64,000 nucleotides of DNA, taken from positions 835,471-899,470 of the forward strand of contig NZ_SOBH01000002.1 in the NCBI RefSeq assembly GCF_004365635.1, read 5' to 3'. The notes beneath the pieces are model-generated. The model did no database searches and was not told the origin of the DNA. It worked only from the letters and a program-made list of their open reading frames with translations. The position numbers were made by a program, and so were the translations under genes. Source of the DNA: Litoreibacter halocynthiae. GTDB lineage: Bacteria > Pseudomonadota > Alphaproteobacteria > Rhodobacterales > Rhodobacteraceae. Positions 35,548 to 44,700 of the stretch are shown here, piece by piece (position 1 is the first letter of the stretch; each line of letters begins with the position of its first letter).

Positions 35548-37554
35548 ATGAAAAAGAAATTCCGCTTCGGCAAAGACAAGCTCAAAGTCAAAAATATACC
35601 GACCGAACTAACAGTTGATGACGAAGAAGGGTCATTTGTTGACCTTTCTGCGATGAAGTTCCGTTTCAAAGGTGCTCGGAAAGAACTCATCACCATTACG
35701 TTGACAACTGACTCGGGAACTTTTGAAGCGAACAGCAACAAGCGCGTGGACGTCGAAGGTTCTGGCACCAATACGATTACGTTCACCGGAACCGCCAGAC
35801 AAATCGACAGGTTCTTGAACAAGAGCGCTGCGCTGAAGTTCAATCCGGACCTCGAGACACCGAATGACGGAACCGCGACCTTCAGCATGACCGCACAGTA
35901 CAAGAACAAGACTGTGACGATTGCGACTTTTGAAGCGGATATCCCTGACGTGGCCGAGCCTGATGCAGGCACCGAGGTCGTAGGCACAACCGGTGACGAC
36001 GTTCTTGTCGGTGGTGAAGGTGATGACACGATATCCGGCCTTGCCGGCAATGATAACCTTGATGGCCAAGCTGGCGACGATACGGTTGATGGCGGCGCGG
36101 GCAATGACGTTGTGCGCGGGTGCGAAGGTGCCGACACTTTGACCGGTGGCGAAGGTGAAGACACCCTTCAGTATGTTGGCTCCACCTCGGGTGTCACCGT
36201 CGATCTGAACGCGGATGGCGCAGGGATGCAATCGGCATCCGGAGGCCACGCAGAAGGCGACGTAGTGTCAGGGTTTGAAAACGTATACGGCTCCGACTTT
36301 GATGATGTGCTGACCGGTAACACCGACGACAACGTGCTGTTCGGCTACGGTGGCGATGACGTCATTGATGGCGGCACTGGAAACGACGTGATCCGCGGTG
36401 GTGAAGGCGCTGACACGATGACCGGTGGCGCCGGAACCGACTGGCTGCGCTATTTGGGGTCCAATTCGGGTGTTACGGTAGATTTGACCTTGGATGCTGC
36501 GGGCTTCCACCAAACCTCTGGCGGTGACGCCGAGGGGGACATCGCTTCGGGGTTCGAGAATATCTATGGCTCGGATTTCGGTGACACACTTACCGGTGAC
36601 GCGTCTGCGAACTATATCATAGGCTTTGGCGGCGACGACGTCATTGACGGCGGTGCGGGTGACGATGTGATCCGCGGTGGCGCGGGTGCAGACACCCTGA
36701 TCGGCGGCGACGGGGTCGATGACCTGCAATATGAAGGCTCCGATGCAGGTGTAACGGTCGACCTGTCCCTTGACGGTGTCGCACAAACATCTTCTGGCGA
36801 TGCGTCCGGCGACATCATTTCCGGCTTCGAGAACATCACAGGCACTGAATTCAATGACATGCTGACCGGCAATGACGACCGCAACTTCCTTTATGGTCTT
36901 GAAGGGGATGACACCATCAACGGCGGCGGCGGGAATGACGTGATCCGTGGCGGCACGGGTGCAGACACGCTTGTTGGCGGCGCCGGTGCTGACCTTTTGC
37001 AATATGCGGGCTCCACCGCAGGTGTGTCGATTGACTTGAACGCCGATTCTGCTGGTTTCCAGCAGGCTTCTGGCGGCGACGCGGAAGGCGATATCATTTC
37101 CGAATTCGAGAATGTTTATGCCACCAACTTTGACGATGTGCTGATTGGCAACGACGCACGCAATATTCTGTACAGCTATGATGGCAACGACACGTTGGAC
37201 GGCGGTGCCGGCAATGATGTGCTGCGTGGCGGCGCTGGCGAAGACACGTTTGTTTTCAGCACGACGCTTGGCGCTGGCAACGTGGATCGCATCACTGACT
37301 TTGCCGCGGCTGATGACACGATCCAGCTTGATAGCAGCGTCTTCGCCGGGTTGGATGCCGGGGAATTGAGTGCCATTGAGTTCCTGTCGAACGACACGGG
37401 TCTCGCTGAAACTGCGGACCAACGCGTCATCTATGACAGCGTGACTGGCAACTTGTACTTTGACAGCGATGGGAGCGGAGTTGCCGAGGGTGTTCAATTT
37501 GCGACGCTCTCTGCTGGCCTCGTCCTCGACGCGAGCGATTTCATAATCGCTTAA
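35548..37554 (+). CDS. RTX calcium-binding protein with four tandem ~90-residue units, likely Type I secreted
   Basis: A 668-residue acidic protein. The ATG at 35548 has AGGTGA at good spacing; an earlier in-frame ATG at 35425 would add a non-conserved leader. Residues ~1-140 form a beta domain (KDKLKVKNIPTELTVDDEEG). After a first RTX patch come four tandem units, each made of an (Q/R)Y.GS..GV..DL stretch, an SGFENVYG..FDD stretch and RTX nonapeptides GGDDVIDGG...DVIRGG. The C-terminus (DRITDFAAADDTIQL ... ASDFIIA) is the typical RTX/Type I secretion tail. No catalytic domain is recognisable, so a matrix or surface structural role is likely. Confidence 0.85.
   Translation: MKKKFRFGKDKLKVKNIPTELTVDDEEGSFVDLSAMKFRFKGARKELITITLTTDSGTFEANSNKRVDVEGSGTNTITFTGTARQIDRFLNKSAALKFNPDLETPNDGTATFSMTAQYKNKTVTIATFEADIPDVAEPDAGTEVVGTTGDDVLVGGEGDDTISGLAGNDNLDGQAGDDTVDGGAGNDVVRGCEGADTLTGGEGEDTLQYVGSTSGVTVDLNADGAGMQSASGGHAEGDVVSGFENVYGSDFDDVLTGNTDDNVLFGYGGDDVIDGGTGNDVIRGGEGADTMTGGAGTDWLRYLGSNSGVTVDLTLDAAGFHQTSGGDAEGDIASGFENIYGSDFGDTLTGDASANYIIGFGGDDVIDGGAGDDVIRGGAGADTLIGGDGVDDLQYEGSDAGVTVDLSLDGVAQTSSGDASGDIISGFENITGTEFNDMLTGNDDRNFLYGLEGDDTINGGGGNDVIRGGTGADTLVGGAGADLLQYAGSTAGVSIDLNADSAGFQQASGGDAEGDIISEFENVYATNFDDVLIGNDARNILYSYDGNDTLDGGAGNDVLRGGAGEDTFVFSTTLGAGNVDRITDFAAADDTIQLDSSVFAGLDAGELSAIEFLSNDTGLAETADQRVIYDSVTGNLYFDSDGSGVAEGVQFATLSAGLVLDASDFIIA
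36160..37242 (+). repeat. Four tandem coding repeats of about 280 bp
   Basis: Units begin at the Asp codons at 36160, 36439, 36718 and 36991 and end at 37242, giving lengths of 93, 93, 91 and 84 codons. Each encodes the same order of a YxGSxxGV beta strand, a glycine-rich segment, an FENVYG-type hinge and a block of RTX nonapeptides. The copies have diverged in sequence while keeping length, so they are old duplications. Confidence 0.85.
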
Positions 37555-38087
37555 GGTTGGGTCGAAGCCACACCTAACGAATGACTAAAAGCAGATATCC
37601 TCTTCCGGCACCTAGATCGCTGGGAGGGGATTTCAGGTGTCATCGGATAAGAACCAAATTTGGATTTTGGTCTTTTGAATGCCCCTATTCAAGACGGCGA
37701 GTGAGTGACCGCGAACACGTTGGAAGCCCATATGTGGCAAGGTAAAGAGTTGGCATTTCCGCAATGGACCCTTGGTTTGACATCTGACACTTGCTCTCAG
37801 GCTAAGCAGGCTTTGGTGAGCCTGCAGCGAAAGTCAGAGACGTCCCGCATTGCAACCATCGAGAATTAGAAATGAAGCGCGCTCGAAGCTGTAGTGGTTG
37901 GCATTGTGTGCGGGGTTTCAACGATTTGTTCACCTTCAACGAACTGGTCAACCATCATCATGGTGATTGGTGAGGTCCAAACCGACTATTCGCGCCAATC
38001 ATTGAGAGGCCAAGCGTCGTTGAAGATAGGTACCAATTTCTATCTTGATCAAATCGATGCGTTCGGACTTCTTACCTGTTGCGCGCC
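37555..38087. other. Intergenic region without recognisable gene
   Basis: About 530 bases between the RTX gene and the convergent GlcG-like gene. Short frames exist on both strands but show no family motif or good ribosome binding site. I see no strong terminator hairpin after the RTX stop. The region may contain decayed DNA. Confidence 0.5.
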
Positions 38088-38510
38088 TCACACCTGATTG
38101 AGAAAGGCTTCGATGCCTGCCTGCGCGACGACCATGTCTTGATCCGGAGTACCTGAACTGACCCCGATACCTCCGACAACATTGCCATCCACAAGAACGG
38201 GGTAGCCGCCGCCGACAACCATCAATCGCCCGCCAATGGCAGACGCGATCCCGTATGCGGGTGCGCCCGGTTGGCTGGCGATCCCGTATTCATGCGTCGC
38301 CTTCTTCGCGCCTGCTGCAGTAAACGCCTTGTCGATTGCAATGGTCGTTGACGTTACCTTGCCACCATCCATTCTGCGAAACGCAATCAGCTGGCCTGCC
38401 TCATCGGTGATGGCAATACACATTGGTACGCCTATGGCCTCTGCCTTTGCGACCGCTCCGTCGATGAGAATGTCGGCATCCGAGATATCTAGTCGGGTCA
38501 CTGAGATCAT
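38088..38510 (-). CDS. GlcG/HbpS family (DUF336) protein
   Basis: A small 140-residue protein of the GlcG/HbpS family, whose members bind haem or act as small accessory proteins in catabolic operons. Typical segments are ADILIDGAVAKAEAIGVPMCIAI, GAPAYGIASAIGGRLMVVGGGYPV and VGGIGVSSGTPDQDMVVAQAG. It is the last gene of the purine operon and its ATG overlaps the guanine deaminase stop. Its part in purine breakdown is not known. Confidence 0.85.
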   Translation of the reverse strand: MISVTRLDISDADILIDGAVAKAEAIGVPMCIAITDEAGQLIAFRRMDGGKVTSTTIAIDKAFTAAGAKKATHEYGIASQPGAPAYGIASAIGGRLMVVGGGYPVLVDGNVVGGIGVSSGTPDQDMVVAQAGIEAFLNQV

Positions 38511-39808
38511 GTGGTTTCCTTTTTTTGCGGCACACCTGAGACGTAGGTTTGCGCGATTGCGCGGTCATCGCCCATCATCTGGACGACGAACAATTCATCC
38601 GACAGGCTTTTGGCGCGATCCATGCGCACATCCATAGCTGTTGTAGCACGCGCGTTGATCACGACAATGTCCGCCTCGGTTCCGGCATCAAGGGTGCCGA
38701 TCTTGTCGGCCATTCCCAAGACTTCTGCATTGCCGCGGGTGATCCAGTGATAGGCGCGCAACGTGTGCAATTTTTGGCCCTGGAGTTGGAGGATTTTGTA
38801 TCCTTCGTTCAGGGTTTGCAGCATCGAATAGCTGGTCCCTGCGCCAATATCCGTGGCAATTCCGTTCTGGATGCCGCGCGCGCGCAGGCCTGCATCATCA
38901 AACAACCCGCTGCCAAGGAACAGGTTGGACGTGGGGCAGAAAACCGGATGGGCACCGGTATCCGCCATTGCGCCAATCTCGCGATCCTTGAGGTGAATGG
39001 CATGTCCCAACAACGTGTTTGGGCTAAGCAGTCCGTATCCCTCGTAGACGTCAAGGTAATCACGGGCATCAGAATACAGCTCTGCCGTAAATGCGATCTC
39101 GTCGTGGTTCTCGGACAGGTGCGTCTGGATGTAACAATCGGGATTTTCGCCAGCTAAAGCACCTGTTAGCTCAAGCTGCTCGGGCGTTGAAGTAATCGCG
39201 AAGCGCGGCGTGATCGCATAAGAGGCGCGGCCCGTGCCGTGCCACCGTTCAATTAGCGCCTTGCTGTCATCATAGCCCGACTGTGCGGTGTCCAACACGG
39301 CGTCGGGGGCATTGCGGTCCATCATGGTTTTGCCGGCAATCATCCGCATATTGCGATCATCGGCTTCCGAGAACAGCGCCTCGGCGGATGCGGCATGAAC
39401 AGAACAGAATGCCACAGCCGTCGTTGTGCCATGATCCGTTAAAAGATCGCAAAACCGCCCCGCCATGGCGCGTGCGTGCTGGGCATTGGCGTATTCCGCC
39501 TCAGCCGGAAAAGTGTAGCCGTTAAGCCAGTCCAGCAATTGGCTGCCCCAGCTGGCCACGATCTGGACTTGCGGGAAGTGGATGTGCAGGTCGATAAAAC
39601 CTGCCATCAACAAATAGGGGCGATGATCAATAAGCTCTGCATCGCCTGCGTCGGCTGCAACGCTTTCATAGTCGCCCGAGGCCACGATCAGACCATCACG
39701 CATCAACACACCACCGTCTTCGATGTAGCTATAGGCGTCGGTGTCCTCAGGGCCAGCGGGTTCGTAGTGGAACGTCAAAACGCGACCACGCAGAAGGGTG
39801 TCAGTCAT
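38507..39808 (-). CDS. guaD: Guanine deaminase
   Basis: Converts guanine to xanthine and ammonia, supplying xanthine dehydrogenase. The 433-residue amidohydrolase shows the metal motif DLHIHFPQ (HxH), QTHLSENHDEI, LGHAIHLKDRE and FCPTSNLFLGSGLF, which together are diagnostic for the GuaD branch. No signal peptide. It follows the NCS2 permease after 68 bases that contain a stem-loop, and overlaps the GlcG-like gene. Confidence 0.94.
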   Translation of the reverse strand: MTDTLLRGRVLTFHYEPAGPEDTDAYSYIEDGGVLMRDGLIVASGDYESVAADAGDAELIDHRPYLLMAGFIDLHIHFPQVQIVASWGSQLLDWLNGYTFPAEAEYANAQHARAMAGRFCDLLTDHGTTTAVAFCSVHAASAEALFSEADDRNMRMIAGKTMMDRNAPDAVLDTAQSGYDDSKALIERWHGTGRASYAITPRFAITSTPEQLELTGALAGENPDCYIQTHLSENHDEIAFTAELYSDARDYLDVYEGYGLLSPNTLLGHAIHLKDREIGAMADTGAHPVFCPTSNLFLGSGLFDDAGLRARGIQNGIATDIGAGTSYSMLQTLNEGYKILQLQGQKLHTLRAYHWITRGNAEVLGMADKIGTLDAGTEADIVVINARATTAMDVRMDRAKSLSDELFVVQMMGDDRAIAQTYVSGVPQKKETT

Positions 39809-39837
39809 TGGAAAACTACTTTTTGAGTGGGGAGATA

Positions 39838-39865
39838 AGCGAGGCAGTCCTGTGACCGCCTCGCT
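39838..39865 (-). other. Intercistronic stem-loop between purine permease and guaD
   Basis: A perfect 8-bp stem (AGCGAGGC / GCCTCGCT on the plus strand, 12-base loop) lies 12 bases past the permease stop on the transcribed strand and is not followed by a T-run. It probably separates or protects the upstream message rather than ending it, because guaD and glcG belong to the same pathway. Confidence 0.5.
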
Positions 39866-39876
39866 AAATCGTTTTG

Positions 39877-41481
39877 TTAGCGTACGTCGAGCGCAGGGGA
39901 ATCGTCGTCCAAGAGGTCAGGCTCGTCTGGAACGATGATGCGATGCTCAAGGTCTTCCTTGGGTGCAATCATCGGATAGATCAGCATGAACGCGCCGATG
40001 ATCAGGTAACCAATGGTGATCCCGTCAAGCTGTGGCATCTGCAAGGTGTAACTGTGGATGATACCGATCGAAGACATCACTGCCGCCGCAATTGCGAACC
40101 CGCCAGCCTGCTTGAACCGCCCGTCGATCACATCTGCCGCAATGGCACCCCAGACAAGGCCGGTGATGATCGCGCCTTGCGACAGGGCAAGGTGGCCTTC
40201 GTAATGTGCGCCCTCCATCAACAGCGCCGCCGTCAGATCGCCATCGCCCAAGCCGGGCAAGCCTTCGACGCCGGTGTTGCGCAGCGCGTTCATCAGCGAG
40301 CCCCATTTGGTGATAAGGAAATTCGAGATATGCGGCAGGATCGCGAAAGAAACAGCCGCCATATGCGCAGGTTTCACTGCGTAGCCGGTGTTGGTGATCA
40401 AGCTCACGGCCACGAACACCAGCACGGGTGCGGCGGCGGCAATCGGGATCAATCCGGCGAGGAACGACAGGAAACCAAGAAAGGCTGCCGCCGCGATCAC
40501 CAGCGCCACGCCGATTATGTAACCCGCGCGCGCATCCATCCGCTTGTAGGCCGGGTGGCCGATGTAGACGGTCGTCGGGAAAGGCGAGCCGAACAGCGCA
40601 CCGATCATCGTACCCGCACCATCGGTCACCTGACAGACGGCAACCGGATAGCTGTCACCTGCCGCTTCGGCGGATTCCACGTTGTTCATCGTTTCGATGA
40701 AATTGTAGATTTGCACCGGGATCAGAACGAGGAACAATTCGGGATTGGCAAAGAGGTATTGAATACCGATGAGCATGTCACCGAAGTAGGGAATGGGCGC
40801 GTAGAAGCCGATGCCATCGGTGTTGAAAGAAGACTGACCCAAGAAGATAGCGATGACCGTACCGACGGCAATCGCCACCAGACCGGCAGGCAGGTTGCCC
40901 GGCAACCGGAAGCGACCGATCAGCCCCCACAGGATGAACAACAGCGACGTGAAGCCGATGAGCGGATGCTCAAACACGGTGGCCAGCGGAACCGATCCGA
41001 TGAACACCAGCGCGATGCCGCAAAGGGTGCCCAGCATCCCCGCACGCGGGGTGATCCGCTTGAGGAACGGGCCAACGATTGCGCCGAATGCCGCGACAAT
41101 GCCACCCATAAAACCTGCGCCAATGCCGACCTGCCAAGCCAACAGCGAGTCGCCAGTCGCCCAGAAGATCGGGCCGATCACGCCGAACAGGTAAACGAAC
41201 ATTACGGGGGTGGAGATGCCGTAAGGCAGCGCAGTGACGTCTTTACCCTGTTTGTTGGCGACCCATTTGGCCATCAGGGTGTAGACCACAACACCTGCAA
41301 GGATCGCGACCGCTGCGCCCGGCACAATACGGCCAAAGACGATTTCGGCTGGCATCTGGAAGACGAACTGGCAGACCCCGGACAGGATCAGAAGATTGAC
41401 AAGGTTGTCGGTGAACAAGGCCCAGAAAGCGTTGAAATCGCTCCTGTTGTATAACTTGTAGCTGTAGGCTGTATCAGACAT
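39877..41481 (-). CDS. NCS2 family purine permease
   Basis: Proton-coupled uptake of purine bases (xanthine, uric acid or guanine/hypoxanthine). The 534-residue protein has about 12-14 membrane helices; DVTALPYGISTPVMFVYLFG and GSPFPTTVYIGHPAYKRM are the NCS2 substrate-site half-helices, and ETMNNVESAEAAG holds the conserved Glu. The C-terminal ~30 residues are acidic and cytoplasmic. Its start overlaps the xdhC stop by eight bases. Specificity is inferred from the xdh/guaD neighbours. Confidence 0.9.
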   Translation of the reverse strand: MSDTAYSYKLYNRSDFNAFWALFTDNLVNLLILSGVCQFVFQMPAEIVFGRIVPGAAVAILAGVVVYTLMAKWVANKQGKDVTALPYGISTPVMFVYLFGVIGPIFWATGDSLLAWQVGIGAGFMGGIVAAFGAIVGPFLKRITPRAGMLGTLCGIALVFIGSVPLATVFEHPLIGFTSLLFILWGLIGRFRLPGNLPAGLVAIAVGTVIAIFLGQSSFNTDGIGFYAPIPYFGDMLIGIQYLFANPELFLVLIPVQIYNFIETMNNVESAEAAGDSYPVAVCQVTDGAGTMIGALFGSPFPTTVYIGHPAYKRMDARAGYIIGVALVIAAAAFLGFLSFLAGLIPIAAAAPVLVFVAVSLITNTGYAVKPAHMAAVSFAILPHISNFLITKWGSLMNALRNTGVEGLPGLGDGDLTAALLMEGAHYEGHLALSQGAIITGLVWGAIAADVIDGRFKQAGGFAIAAAVMSSIGIIHSYTLQMPQLDGITIGYLIIGAFMLIYPMIAPKEDLEHRIIVPDEPDLLDDDSPALDVR

Positions 41482-42358
41482 TTCGGGTTTCCTCCCATTG
41501 GTATTGCTCCGCGCCGCCTTTCTGGAGCGATCTTTTCGGAGTTTGATTTTGTTGCTGTGTTGGTGATGTTGCGGCCTTTGTCAGGCGTGTCATGACCTCG
41601 GCCACAACAAAGGCCGCGATGACCTCGGGGCGCTTATCGGTGCTTTGAGTGGACCCGATCGGGCAGGTCAGGCCTGAGGTCACTGAACCGGCGGATTGCG
41701 AGGCATGAAACCGCGAGAACTTCACTCTTTTCGTCGCGGACCCGATAAGGCCGACATAGGCCGCATCGCGCCGGTCCAGCGCCTCGGATGTGAGCAGGAA
41801 ATCCAGCGCGTGATCATGGGTCAGCACAATGAAGGCGCTGTTTGGCGGGGCATTGCGAATATCGGCTTCCGGCAGGGCGGAAAGCCGTGTTTCGACCTTT
41901 GCGTCACTCAGCGACAATTCCTCGTGCCGCCCGTCGATCAGAACACATTGCACCGGCAGGAACTGAAAGAAGCGCGCCAGAGCGCGGCCCACATGACCTG
42001 CCCCGAAGATGTAGACATGCGGGCGCTGCCCGATGTCGTCGGCCTCGGCTCGGCTTGCTTCGCGCCGGTCGGCACCTGACATCTGCACCAATGTGATCGC
42101 GACACGGCCGCCGCAACACTGGCCGATTTCCGGCCCCAGCGGCACGTCCATATCGTCGGTCGCGCACCCGGTGCGCAACATCGCGCGGGCCTTGTCGATC
42201 GCCATATATTCCAGTTGCCCGCCTCCGATTGTCCCGTGCAGGCCATCGGCGCTGACAAACATCTGGGCGCCTGCGTCACGCGGCGATGACCCACGCACAC
42301 GGGTCAGGCGAACGTGGATGATAGACGCGTCTGTGGACAGAAAGGCAGCGAGCGTCAT
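41474..42358 (-). CDS. xdhC: Xanthine dehydrogenase accessory protein XdhC
   Basis: Binds molybdenum cofactor, helps its sulfuration and inserts it into XdhB. The 294 residues comprise an N-terminal XdhC/CoxI domain (RVRGSSPRDAGAQMFV, GTIGGGQLEY) and a C-terminal Rossmann domain (VYIFGAGHVGRALARFF, residues ~135-255, with FIVLTHDHALD). The last ~40 residues, rich in Thr and Gln, are probably disordered. It lies three bases after xdhB and overlaps the permease gene, the usual xdhA-B-C order. Confidence 0.94.
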   Translation of the reverse strand: MTLAAFLSTDASIIHVRLTRVRGSSPRDAGAQMFVSADGLHGTIGGGQLEYMAIDKARAMLRTGCATDDMDVPLGPEIGQCCGGRVAITLVQMSGADRREASRAEADDIGQRPHVYIFGAGHVGRALARFFQFLPVQCVLIDGRHEELSLSDAKVETRLSALPEADIRNAPPNSAFIVLTHDHALDFLLTSEALDRRDAAYVGLIGSATKRVKFSRFHASQSAGSVTSGLTCPIGSTQSTDKRPEVIAAFVVAEVMTRLTKAATSPTQQQNQTPKRSLQKGGAEQYQWEETRNV

Positions 42359-42361
42359 CGG

Positions 42362-44686
42362 TCAGCCCCGCAACCGCTCGACCGCCATCAACACGCGCTC
42401 CGGCGTGGCGGGTGCATCCAGACGCGGGCATTCGCGGTAATCGGCGACACTTGCAACCGCGTGCGACAAGGCTTCGAACACCGAAATGCCAAGCATGAAC
42501 GGCGGCTCACCCACGGCCTTGGACCGTTTGATGGTGTGTTCCTTATTCTCGGACCACGTCGCGAGGTTGGTATTGAAAATACGCGGGCGATCAGACGCCA
42601 GCGGGATCTTGTAGGTCGACGGCGCATGGGTGCGCAGCTGACCTTGGTCGTCCCACCACAACTCTTCGGTGGTCAGCCAGCCCATGCCCTGAATGAACGC
42701 CCCCTCAACCTGACCGACATCAAGGATCGGGTTCAGGGATTTGCCGACATCGTGCAGAATATCCGTGCGCTCGACGCGGTATTCACCGGTCAGCGTGTCG
42801 ACGGACACTTCGGAACAGGCCGCGCCATAGGCGTAGTAATAAAACGGGCGACCTTGGCCCGTTTCGCGGTTCCAGTGGATTTTCGGGGTTTTGTAAAAGC
42901 CTGCTGCGGACAGGTGGACACGGGCCATATAGGCCTGCTTGATGAAATCACAGAAGGAGATGATCTCATCGCCCACCTGTACCGCATTGGGGAGAAAACG
43001 CACGGCTGAGGCATCGGTTTTCCAATGCTCGGCCGCAAATACCATCAGTCGTTCCTTGATCTGCCGTGCCGCGTCCTGCGCAGCCATCCCGTTCAGGTCA
43101 GACCCCGATGAGGCCGCCGTCGCGGACGTATTCGGCACTTTTTCCGTTGTCGTCTTGGTTATCTTGATCGTGTCAAAATCTACCTGAAGCTCATCGGCCA
43201 CGATCTGCGCAATCTTAGTGTTCAGACCCTGACCCATTTCCGTGCCGCCATGGTTCAGATGGACTGATCCGTCTGAATAGATGTGCAACAAAGCTCCCGC
43301 CTGATTGTACCAGGTGGCCGTAAACGAGATGCCGAACTTCACCGGAGTCAGCGCAATTCCTTTACGGATCGCGCCACCCCTGGCGTTCCAATCAAGAATG
43401 GCCTGACGACGGGCGCGATAGTCGGCGCTGTCTTCCAGTTCCTGACAGATGCGAGGAGCGATATTGTCTTCGACGGTCTGGTGATAGGGCGTCACATCGC
43501 GCCCATTGTCGCCGTAGAAATTGCGCTTGCGGACCTCAAGGCTGTCCAGCCCGCGATGGTAGGCGATCTCTTCCATGATCCGTTCAGCAGCAATCACGCC
43601 CTGCGGTCCGCCAAAGCCGCGAAAGGCGGTGTTGGACACTGTGTTGGTCTTCATCGGGTGCGAATTCAGAAGGACATTGGGATAGTAATAGGCGTTGTCG
43701 GCATGAAACAGCGCGCGGTCGGTCACCGGGCCTGACAGGTCGGACGAAAACCCGCAGCGCGCGGCGAAATCACCGGTCACAGCTTCGATCAAACCGTCGT
43801 CGTCAAAGCCCACTTCGTAGTCGATCACGAAGTCATGACGCTTACCGGTCGCTGACATATCATCGTCGCGATCCGGGCGGATCTTCACGGCGCGGTTCCA
43901 TTTCTTCGCAGCGACCGCCGCAACCGAACAGAACAGGTTCATCTGGGTTTCCTTGCCCCCGAACCCGCCTCCCATGCGGCGCACGTTGATCACGACGGCA
44001 TTGGACGGCACGCCCAGAACATGGGCGACCATATGCTGCGCCTCAGATGGGTGCTGGGTGGAGGAATGCACGATGACGTCGTCATCCTCGCCGGGAATGG
44101 CAAAGGCTATATGGCCCTCAAGATACATGTGATCCTGCCCGCCGACGCGCAGCTTGCCCTTGATCCGGTGGGCCGCGTTGTCCATCGCGCTTTCGGCCTC
44201 GCCCCGTTTGAGCGTCAACGGCGGGGTCACGTACCCCATGCCGGCCTCAAGTGCTGCTTCAGGATCGAGCGCATGTGGCAGGTCTTCGTAGGTGATCTGC
44301 GCAAGCTTAGCCGCACGGCGAGCCGCATCGCGTGTCTCGGCCACGACCGCAAAGATCGGCTGGCCCCAGAACTCGACCTTCTCCGTCGCAAAGATCGGCT
44401 CATCGTTGCGCCCTGTGGGAGACACATCGTTGACGCCCGGAATATCTTCCGCCGTCAGCACGCCGATAACGCCGGGGGCTGCGCGCACCGCGCTCAGGTC
44501 AACATCCCGCAGCAGGGCATGTGCCTTTGTGGAAAGACCCAAATATGCGTGGAGCGTCCCGATGGGCTCAGCGATATCATCGCAATATTCCGCGCGGCCA
44601 GTGACGTGTTTGATGGCGCTGTCATGGCGCAGATCGGTGTTCACCGCGCCTTTGAGCGGGGCATTTGCAGGTTTTTGAACATTCAT
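42362..44686 (-). CDS. xdhB: Xanthine dehydrogenase, molybdopterin-binding subunit
   Basis: Large catalytic subunit that hydroxylates hypoxanthine and xanthine to uric acid. From ATG 44686 (preceded by GGGAGAG) it has 774 residues. Visible are the N-terminal hammerhead domain (HVTGRAEYCDDI), GQDHMYLEGH, the moco-binding MGGGFGGKE, FRGFGGPQG, HLNHGGTEMGQGLNTK, and near the C-terminus GVGEPP-type sequence KAVGEPPFMLG with the catalytic Glu. A longer frame upstream would overlap xdhA. It forms a heterotetramer with XdhA in the cytoplasm. Confidence 0.96.
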   Translation of the reverse strand: MNVQKPANAPLKGAVNTDLRHDSAIKHVTGRAEYCDDIAEPIGTLHAYLGLSTKAHALLRDVDLSAVRAAPGVIGVLTAEDIPGVNDVSPTGRNDEPIFATEKVEFWGQPIFAVVAETRDAARRAAKLAQITYEDLPHALDPEAALEAGMGYVTPPLTLKRGEAESAMDNAAHRIKGKLRVGGQDHMYLEGHIAFAIPGEDDDVIVHSSTQHPSEAQHMVAHVLGVPSNAVVINVRRMGGGFGGKETQMNLFCSVAAVAAKKWNRAVKIRPDRDDDMSATGKRHDFVIDYEVGFDDDGLIEAVTGDFAARCGFSSDLSGPVTDRALFHADNAYYYPNVLLNSHPMKTNTVSNTAFRGFGGPQGVIAAERIMEEIAYHRGLDSLEVRKRNFYGDNGRDVTPYHQTVEDNIAPRICQELEDSADYRARRQAILDWNARGGAIRKGIALTPVKFGISFTATWYNQAGALLHIYSDGSVHLNHGGTEMGQGLNTKIAQIVADELQVDFDTIKITKTTTEKVPNTSATAASSGSDLNGMAAQDAARQIKERLMVFAAEHWKTDASAVRFLPNAVQVGDEIISFCDFIKQAYMARVHLSAAGFYKTPKIHWNRETGQGRPFYYYAYGAACSEVSVDTLTGEYRVERTDILHDVGKSLNPILDVGQVEGAFIQGMGWLTTEELWWDDQGQLRTHAPSTYKIPLASDRPRIFNTNLATWSENKEHTIKRSKAVGEPPFMLGISVFEALSHAVASVADYRECPRLDAPATPERVLMAVERLRG

Positions 44687-44700
44687 GGCAAATCTCTCCC

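Noticed and set aside
36268..37497. 409-residue open frame on the minus strand
   Set aside because: Antisense to the RTX repeats; its repetitive pattern mirrors the RTX nonapeptides.
39874..41454. 526-residue open frame on the plus strand
   Set aside because: Antisense to the NCS2 permease gene; very rich in His, Arg, Asp and Gln, as expected from reverse-reading membrane-helix codons.
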